47,500 bases of DNA from Cristatella mucedo (Eukaryota; Bryozoa; Phylactolaemata; Cristatellidae). The notes beneath the pieces are model-generated. The model was not told the origin of the DNA and made no database searches. It saw only the letters and a program-made list of their open reading frames with translations. The stretch lies in the NCBI GenBank assembly GCA_009760855.2, contig WPIO01000003.1:13137501-13185000 (forward strand). Direction: 5' to 3'. This document shows positions 11,501 through 20,500 of this stretch, piece after piece. Position 1 is the first letter of the stretch, and every line of letters starts with the position of its first letter. The position numbers and the translations under genes are program-made.

Positions 11501-14500
11501 CCACGCAGTCCACTCGCCGAGCCCTCCAAGAGCGCGGCGTAGGATTCTCAAGAGTCTCACTTCATCCCCGGTCCTAGCCCAGGGGTGAAGGTGCTTGCTT
11601 GCTTGCTTGCTCACCACGACCCGAGTCTTGGGTTCGAGTCCTATAGTGGTCGATCCTTTATTTGTCACTGCAAGCGGTGGTGAGATAGCCGTGAAGGTGG
11701 TTCTTGTGCCTCGCTATAAATGAGACTGCTAAATCAGCTCACCTTTTTGTTCGGCTCTTGATGCCCTTTGTCCACCTTTATACTGCGCATCTTTACTGCT
11801 CTCGACTGTTTCGTAAGGCGCCGCGCTGCTGAGCTGCTTGGCAGTCGTGATTTACATTCTGCCGTTTGGCCGCTTGCTGCTTACCGTCTGGCTGCAGCTG
11901 GCTGCTTCGGTGGGACTTGGCCGGGCCGGGGCTGCACCTGCATGTGAGCGACTAGTGCAGCCGACCAGTGCAGCTGCTGGCTGGTAGGGCTGGCCTTGCG
12001 AAGCTGACCTCGGCATGGGCTTGCCGTGTAAACCCACGTGGCGTCTGCCCGGAAATTTATTGGCGTATACGGCACCGTGCTAGGATGCTGCTTGCCTGGC
12101 ACTTAGGCAAGGTCAGGATTTTGCATGTGCCGTCATGCCGGTATCGTAGCCCATGCTGTCGTGTTTGCTGGCGTCCTGCTAGCGTCAGACTTGAGTCAAT
12201 TCTTCGTTTTCTCAGCGTGCCATTGCAATGATAATGGATTCTAGGCTGTGCTGCAATCCTTTTTTTTTTATTGTCGATGCATCTCTCACTATCTACGTCA
12301 GTCAGGGTGCTTATAGCAGTAGCAGCATTTGTGCAATGTTGTTGGGCTCATAGTTTCGGCAGGCAATGCTGACTCTCAGTGCAGACATTTGCACGAGCGC
12401 CCTGCGTACATTTGCATGCTTGCGCATTTGCTGAGAGCAGGAGCCTGGCTGGGTCCTGTCTGGCTCAGTTGGCACTGGCGTGCTGTGCCGTGCCTTTGCG
12501 CCCAAGTTTAGCGGCTTGCAGCCGCTGCCATCTCCTTTGTTGACCTCGGCGACAGCCTCGACCGACTAGAGCAAGACTGGCAGGTAGCTGCTGTCGGCGG
12601 CAGCAATGTCAAGGTCGAGCGACGTGGATCCCGGCTCGGCCTACAGCTCGAGCTAACCTGCGACAGTGAAGCTGCGTAGTGCAAGGGTGACCCTCTCCCT
12701 CTCAAAGGCTTAGACTTAGGTCTTCTCCTCTGAGGTGAAAACGTGTCAGAACCCAAACCTTTGTCGTGCGCTCGTCAGAGAATTGGACGTTGTTGACGAG
12801 TGGTTACCCGTGGTCTTTGGCGTTGGCCAGAGAACCTGAGAGCCTTGTCCATTTGTGCCTTGCAATACCGATGTAGGCATGCTGCTAAGGGAGACACGTG
12901 GCCCCTGAAGACTCAGTGACCGGCTGAGAGCAACGTATGTGCACTGCCAACCGTCGCGTCCCGACCAGTCCCTCGTGAGCATATGGTAGGAACATTCATC
13001 GTTAGTCTGCTTTTTTAAATTTTTAATCAAACTTGTGTACCTTACGTTTGGCAAGGTATTAGGTATGAGTGCCCCATCCCAGAAGTAGGGGCTTGTCCAA
13101 GTACCGCCCTCTCGTTTTGTGTGGTGTGCAGTGACCCCCCCACCTCGCAGCCAGCCACGATGGCACACTAGGTAAGGTGTTTGCTTTCACGACCTCGGTC
13201 CCGAGGTCGTGTGTTCGATTCCTGCGGTGGGCGATCCTTTATTGCTGCTACAAGTGTAAATGTATAGTGTTGATAGCCATTAAGGCCCTTTCATCGCTAT
13301 ACAAAAGAGGCTGTTAAATCGGCTAGGATTTATTTATGTATTTCTCGGCAGCCTGTCTGCGTAGTTTAGCGAGCACCTCTTTTTTCTTATATTTGGACAG
13401 ACATCCAATTCACTCGTGATGCTCACTGTGCAGGCATTCCTTCCTTCTTTCCTGCCGTTGGGCTTTGCTTATTTCAGCATTGCACGCTTGTCAGTGTCAG
13501 GCAATGCCGATGCGCCGTGCACCGAGGCTTGGTGGCCTGCAGGTTAATTGGTGTGGCTTAGTCTTGCTTTTACTAGTTTCTTTCGAGGTGAGTAAGCACA
13601 GCCGATTGGTGCTGTAGCACAGCTTTATTGTGTGCAGCGCTGCTTGCTTGTGCTGTCTTTTGTTTGCCCTTATTAGCCTTTTTCCTACGGCTTCTAACTG
13701 GCTTGTTGTTTTCTTGCGAAGCAAACCATTTCTCTTCAGGTGATCGAATGCTGCCTAAAGCAGTCCTTCTGCGGCCAGTCACTGCCAATGAAGCTGGCAT
13801 CAATGGCTACAGCGGCGGTGGCGGTGGCTCTGCCGGTAATGGCTGCCTTCCTCATTCGTGACCTCTCCAATTTCTTTGAACTTGCTGCTTGCCAGCTTCA
13901 GGGAAGGGTGCCTTTGCCTCTTTAATGCAACCAGCACAGCTGCCCGAGCGACCGGCTGCTAGAAAGCTGGCAACGGTGGCACTCTGGATTGACCCGTCGC
14001 TCCTCACAAGCTAAGCAGAGTATCTCCAAGTGAACGCCCACTGCATGACTGCAGAACAGCAGCTGCCACTTTCTCATGCAACTCAATAAGCACTGTGCAG
14101 GCTCTTTGCAAGCCCTGCGGCTCTCAAGCAAGGCAAAGCTAAAATTGACGAGTCAGCCATTAATAGGGAATACCGTGGAATAAAATTACATTGGTAACCT
14201 GATAACAGTGTTCAACGTCATGATTGGCCCATCGATTCTTTGCTTTATAAGTGTGTACACTTCATCCCTTCCCATTTGTTAGTAGTACATTTGGGTCAAT
14301 GGCGTGATGCGCTTGCTAAAATGGCAGGAGTGGACTGACAATGTAACGGAGTTAACGTGACATTAAGTTGATGTTTAAATAGATATTCTTCTAAATGCAT
14401 TGGTTTTACTAGCTGTGCACACTCTGTATTTAGAGATTGTCTCACCTATACTCATTTACTTTCACTTTAACGTGGTAAGGGTTGGTTGGTTTGACTTTAT

Positions 14501-17500
14501 TTGATAGTCTAAAGTCTGTTTTTTTAGCAGCATCCTTCTCGGAGACACTTTTTTTAGGCCATGACGATTTTTCTTTGCTTTTTCGATTTTCCCAGTCGCT
14601 GCGAGTGCATTCTGCATTCATTATAGGGCGTCTCACCGAAGAGGAAGAGACCCTCTGGAACCCTTGTCAGCAACCCCCTACTGCCTGGCTGGCCAGGTCT
14701 TACTGGCTGATCACCTATCCCCTGAAGCTGCTGCTCTACATTAGCACGCCAGACTGCAGGAAAAGAAGATGGAGAAAGCTTTTTTTAGTCACGTTCGTGC
14801 TGGCCTGTGTGTGGGTCGCCGCATTCTCTTATCTGCTCGTCTGGGTGCTCACCATCATAGGTGAGTTGGCGGAGGCGGCCTCGTCGGTGTCGGAGGGGCT
14901 CAGCGTGGGCAGCGCCCGCACGCAGCGCCTATCATGCGCCGTGACATCTCTTGGCTGCACCGGCCTAGGACTTCTCTCTGCTGCACATATACGTTTCAGG
15001 TTATACTTGGTTCATCCCGGATAACGTAATGAGTATAGTTTTCCTCGCTGCCGGTGTTAGCATACCCGATGCTATAGCAAGTTATCTTGTCATACGTGAG
15101 GGTACGTGACAGCTCGTGAAGCTGATGATCATGTGTGCAATGCATTTTGCTGTTGCTTATTAATCGCAAATGAGTTGCTTTGTCGGTGCACCACGGTTTG
15201 CCTCATGCCGTCTGTGACTTGCTGCACTGCAGCCGATACTCTTACTACTCGATACCCTTACGAATAGTTGTGGCAGGTGGCAAGCTGCTGTGCCGCTGGG
15301 GCTAGAAATGCCACGAAGCATGTGTCTGTTGCTTTCCTCAGTGTGAAAGCGATTCGGGATTTCAGTCACGCCCTGATTTTGCACGATTGTGCAGCTCCTG
15401 AAGTCAATGAAAATTAAGCTTGCTGTGTGCTTGCAAGTGCAAGAGCTCAGCGTTTTTTATGGTTCTAAGTAACAGCTGGCTCGGAATAGCGCATGGCAAT
15501 GCTGGCGAGTTCTCCTCCTCAAAGTCGCTATGTCGTATATGCGCTACTGTGCAAGGCTTCCTCGCCACCTAAGCGGTTCATAATAGTTATAGTTGGTCTC
15601 GCGTGTGCTGCTCTCGGAAGGCACTATTGACACCGAAGGCTTGCTGATGCCGGCTCATGCTGCCGATGCACCGCACCAGGCTGGAATCAGTTGGGCCCTC
15701 CTGCTGGTTCATTGCTCCCCTAAGGATGCCTACTTTGTGATAATGATAATGAGAATGATACATTTGTATAGCACCCTCTGAGAACTTAATTTCTTTCTAG
15801 GCACTTTACATATGATACTCTCTTCTTCCCAATGCCTGCTTGGCCAAATGAATCATTATTTCATGAGTAGGAGCAATGCTGTAGCTTGCTAAGCAGCTAG
15901 GCATTTCCTTGTGCCCTGGTCTGTCACTAACTGGTTCACAGTGTCTTGCAATATAATATGCCCTACCACCTTGCTAGTAAGTTCCAGTCTGGCTTTAGAG
16001 CTAATCACTCACAGTCAGCATTGCCTAGGGTGTACAACGGTATACTTAGGAATGCAGACGTAGATAGAGGTCTCAGCTTGTTTTGCTTGATCTTTCGGCA
16101 GCTTTTGATACTATCGATCACAAAGTTCTTCTAGAGCGCCTCTCATTTTGCCTGGGCATCACTGGCACTGCTCTGTAATGGTTCAGGTCCTATCTCAGTG
16201 GGAGACTCCAGGGTACTGATGTGAATGGACAAAGATCGCCCGAGGTACCTCTGAAATATGGGGTACCCCAGGGCTCCGTGCTAGGTCCGGTTCTTTTCAC
16301 GGTTTATACTCTCCTCTTGCTGATGTGATTGCCAAGCACAATCTGGGCTTTCACTTCTATGCGGATGACACTCAGTTGTACCTTTGCTTTGATCCCTCCC
16401 AGCCTTCGAGCACCTCCAATTCTCTAAACTCACTTGCTTCATGTATTGATGACATCCACACAGGGATGGCAGCAAATTTTCTAAAACTAAATGACGATAA
16501 AAGTAACTTACTAGTTATGGGCAAGCCCAGTGTGGTTCAGAAGTGGGAAAGGCTGACGCTCAAAATTTGCTCTGCCAGCATATCTCCCGTTGAATCAGCT
16601 CGAAATCTAGGTGTCATTTTCCAAAGTGACCTCTCGTTAGACGTCCACATCAGCTCCACAGTCAAGTCTGCTTACTTTCAGCTAAATAACATTGCTAAAA
16701 TTCGGGTTTGTTTAGATAAGGATACCACGTCTTAGTTGGTCCATGCATTTGTGACATCCCGTCTTGACTTGTGTAACTCACTGCTTGCTGGCCTACCGGC
16801 ATGTGCGATCAGGCGATTGCAGCTGGTGCAAAACTCCGCAGTTAGGCTTGTCTGTCGTGAGCGTCGCAGTTGCCATATCACACCACTTCTCGCCGACCTG
16901 CACTAGCTACCAGTCAAGCAACGGATTGACCAAGGTTTTGTCGCTCACTTTTAGGTCACTTCATTCTTTGGCTCCAGCCTATCTCTCAGATCTACTCCCC
17001 CACCAGGCCAAGCATCGTACCACCTGCTTCTCGGAATCCAACAGTCTACCAATACCTCGTACAAACCTCAAATTGTTTGGAGACCGTGCATTTAGTTTGT
17101 ATGCTCCCAAAGAAGGTTGATAACGCTAGCATTGTTTTGGCAGTTTGCTGGCATTGTATGCCTGCCAAACGGTCATCACGTTAACCGTCAATTCTCAGGG
17201 TGTGGCCAGAGTTGTATTAAGCCTTACTGCCTCATCTGTGAAGTGCCTAGACATGCTTCCTTTCCAGTAAAGTGCCAAAGTACACGATTTATTTTATTAT
17301 TTTAATAATGGGCAAGGCTCCACTGATGTGTATTGTAAAGCTTGCTTCACTGGAGCAAAGTTGCACTCCTAGAGACCGATCAGTCGAGGAGTGGCCAGCC
17401 CTTCTTGCCTCGTGCAAGAACGGCAATGCATAGGCAGCAGCAGGCAACGGCACCGTGACTTTGCAGCTGGCGACCGGCTGAGGCCCTTGCCTTGACCCTG

Positions 17501-20500
17501 TGATAGCCAAGGCAGTGGAAAGCAGGCTGCTAGAAGACACTACCCGGTCGTTTGATGGGCACTTGGAAGTTGTTTGGCGGACGGGTGGCCAAATCGTCAC
17601 AAAGAGCAAAGACTACTGCTGCTTGCTAGACTACTATACATCGATTGCGTTCTCGTTTTTTTCTTGCTATTGCCATTCACTCTGCACTTGAATGAATTGC
17701 TTCGATGTGTGCCTTGTAGGCGAAGGTGACATGGCCGTGTCGAATGCCGTCGGGAGCAACGTCTTTGACATCCTTTTGTGCCTGGGTCTGCCTTGGTTCT
17801 TAAGTACGGCCATCTATAACACGGATGTCGTTGTGTACAGTTCAGGTATGCTGCAACTGAAGTTGCCACCGAACCTCGTCACTGCTTTCGACTAGAGCCG
17901 TTCATAGACAAACTGGTCATGGCACGACCGCATTGCCTCATGGCAACTCTCATATCTGCTCACCATGTGCACCTCCGCCAGTGCTGGCTGGCCAGCTTCA
18001 ACATTTGGGGCAGCGGTGCTCTGCTTCCTCGAAGACTCTCATCAGCCCCATCGCCCCAGACCTCCTGGCTGATTCAGTGGCACCGGCCGACGTGCTGTCG
18101 TCATCTTTTCCACGTCACCAAGCCCTGTTTGTCTCATATGTCTGCACTGCTGCACGTACACGTAGATTTCTATTGAATATATTTCTATACCTCTACTCAT
18201 TTCGATAGTTACATTCTTTGCTTTTGACTCATTATATAGCTGTTTTTTTTTCGATTGATGACAGCTCTTCATGGCTGTCGTTGACTGCTAAATACCTTTT
18301 AGGCACAATGCATGGTGCCATCTGTGCCTGTGTGTGGGAAGTGCCTAAATCCAACAAAAGTTTAAAATGTCAAAAACTAACCACTTCATTTTTTTCATTC
18401 AATTACCAAAGTTAACATGCAGAATATGTTAAATGATAAAAAACGTCTTGACTACTTCTGCATCACATCCAAGTTTTGTCATACCCATGGCTTTAAAATG
18501 GCCACTCTTTTAGGTATTGTCGATGCACCTTACCTGTTGCACTCTACCACTTACCACTTACAGAAGATCTTTTGCTGCTTATTGGGGTTTTGAGTATAGA
18601 AGAGCATGACGCCGCCTTGATTAATGCAACCCTGCATTCATCAATGTTGATAATTGCTTAATCTGAGTCTACAACAACTCTTGTCGATAGCTTTCTTAAA
18701 GAAGTTTGACCGAATCTTTCCTAGCTTTTAGACTCTCCATATAACGTTTCTCATCAGGAAACGTGGTGCTGCCGAAAAAGGTGAATCCGTGTGACTCCCT
18801 GGACAAGTAACAAATATGTCGAAAAAATGAATACCCCTCTTTCAGCACCGGATCTGTTCTGGTAGCGATAAACTGCCAGTAATAACAATTATTATTATTA
18901 TGCATTGTACGGCCCCCTTGGAGAACCAAATTTCTTTCTATGCACTTTGCATATGCTGGAAGGAAGCCCGTCAATCGGTTAGTGATACCATCCAGTGTCA
19001 GCACTTGTGAGGAATAGCTTCTATTTTAATGTTGTGTGACTGAATGTCGGGTCGTCATTCGGGAGTGAGTTCCAGGCTTTGGGAGCTTACAAACTAAAGG
19101 CATGATCTGAAAAGGATTTGAGGTTGGTTGGAGGCACAGCCAAACGACTTATATAAATATATAATTCATTTATATAGCGCCCCAAGAGAACTTAATCTCT
19201 ATTCGGGCGCTTCTCATATGCCTCGGGGCTCGAGCTCACGACCTCAGTCAGACCTTGGTCGGGGCGAGCACCTTAACCGCTAGACCAAACCAGCTCGGCT
19301 TGAGTTAGAAGAGCAGGTGGTACGACACACTTATTGGAAGTAGTTCGAATAGGTAGGCTGGAGAAAGAGAATGAAGGGACCTAAAAGTGAGTGAAAAAAC
19401 CTATGCGTGTGCTTGTTGGGAAGCCAGTGTCTGTCTGAGAAAAGTGTGTTATATGTGGGTCACCACAGACATGCCTAGCTGCAGAGTTTTTCATTAAGTG
19501 TCCTTAACGCACAGACCGGAAGACCTTCGAGTGGTGAGTCACAGAAGTCGAGATTGAATTTTATAAATGCATGGACCAATTTGGATTTTGCTTCCCTGTC
19601 TAAGCAGGCCCGAATTTCTGCAATGTTTTATAGCTGAAGGCTTGACTGTGGATTGAAGTGGTCGTCTAGTGAGAAGTCACTTGGTAACAGGTACCCAGAG
19701 TAAAGGTTGGGGCCGTGGGGGCAATTACCATACCCACGGACTGAGGGAAAAATTTCCCAGGCCCAAGGAGCTGGATCAGTGTACCTTGCCGTCAACCTGA
19801 AAATTCTGAACTTGCCTTCAACCTGAAAATCCTGGCTCCGTCCCTGCACATAATGTGCATGAAGGTGGTCTAGGATGCTAATGCTGGCCAAGCCCATTCT
19901 GATGGATAGGTTTTTCAATTTCGGAGGAATGCTAAGTTTCCCCCAACTAGCAGGTTGATTTTATTATCAGTTTGATGAAGATTTCTACCATGCAAGTGCA
20001 AATGTCAGAAATACACGCAGCAAGGGAGTGGAGAGAGTTTGATGAGCCGGAAGGCACAGAAGAATCAAAGCTTTCACATATACAGCTTTAAAGTCGCTTC
20101 AAGGAGCCGATACTGACTTGAGTGCAGTGAACCAGAAAGACTTGCAAATGCAATAAAAAGGGATACTCTCTGCGTGTGGTGCCATGCAGCATCAGTGTCT
20201 TCTACGTGGGCAACAGATGTTGGACAGCTTATTTCTTCAACCGGGAATTGTTTACGAAACTGCCAATTCTTTTTAAAGTATAAATGTTTCCGTTCCAACC
20301 ATGGTTAATCGCCACCGGATAGTAAATTAAAACGCTTCAACTGTCACGTCTTCAAATGTAAATGTTTGCTACCAACTCCTGCCATTTCCCCTCCCTGCCC
20401 TTCTCCCTATTCGTCATCCAAAAGTCCCAGTCCAATTGCAATGAAGCAGCTGCATTCTGGCAAGTTTGATGATTTAGATTGGCATGAGGGAGTGTAAAGA

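Larger units (their letters stand above)
18890..20075 (-). mobile_element. L2-type LINE, minus orientation, with nested insertions
   Basis: Read in reverse from 20075, the decayed frame follows L2 reverse transcriptase (a stretch like [19 protein letters not shown], then IRMGLASIS) to the 3' tail at 18890 with its ATT run. It is split by a SINE-B at 19152-19312 and by an unrelated insert at about 19690-19860. Many stops; not functional. Confidence 0.8.

Noticed and set aside
11285-11542. Alternative frame continuing past NCKX exon 6 to a stop at 11542
   Set aside because: It is in a different frame from the conserved helix; the exon 6 frame with the donor at 11471 joins exon 7 in phase.
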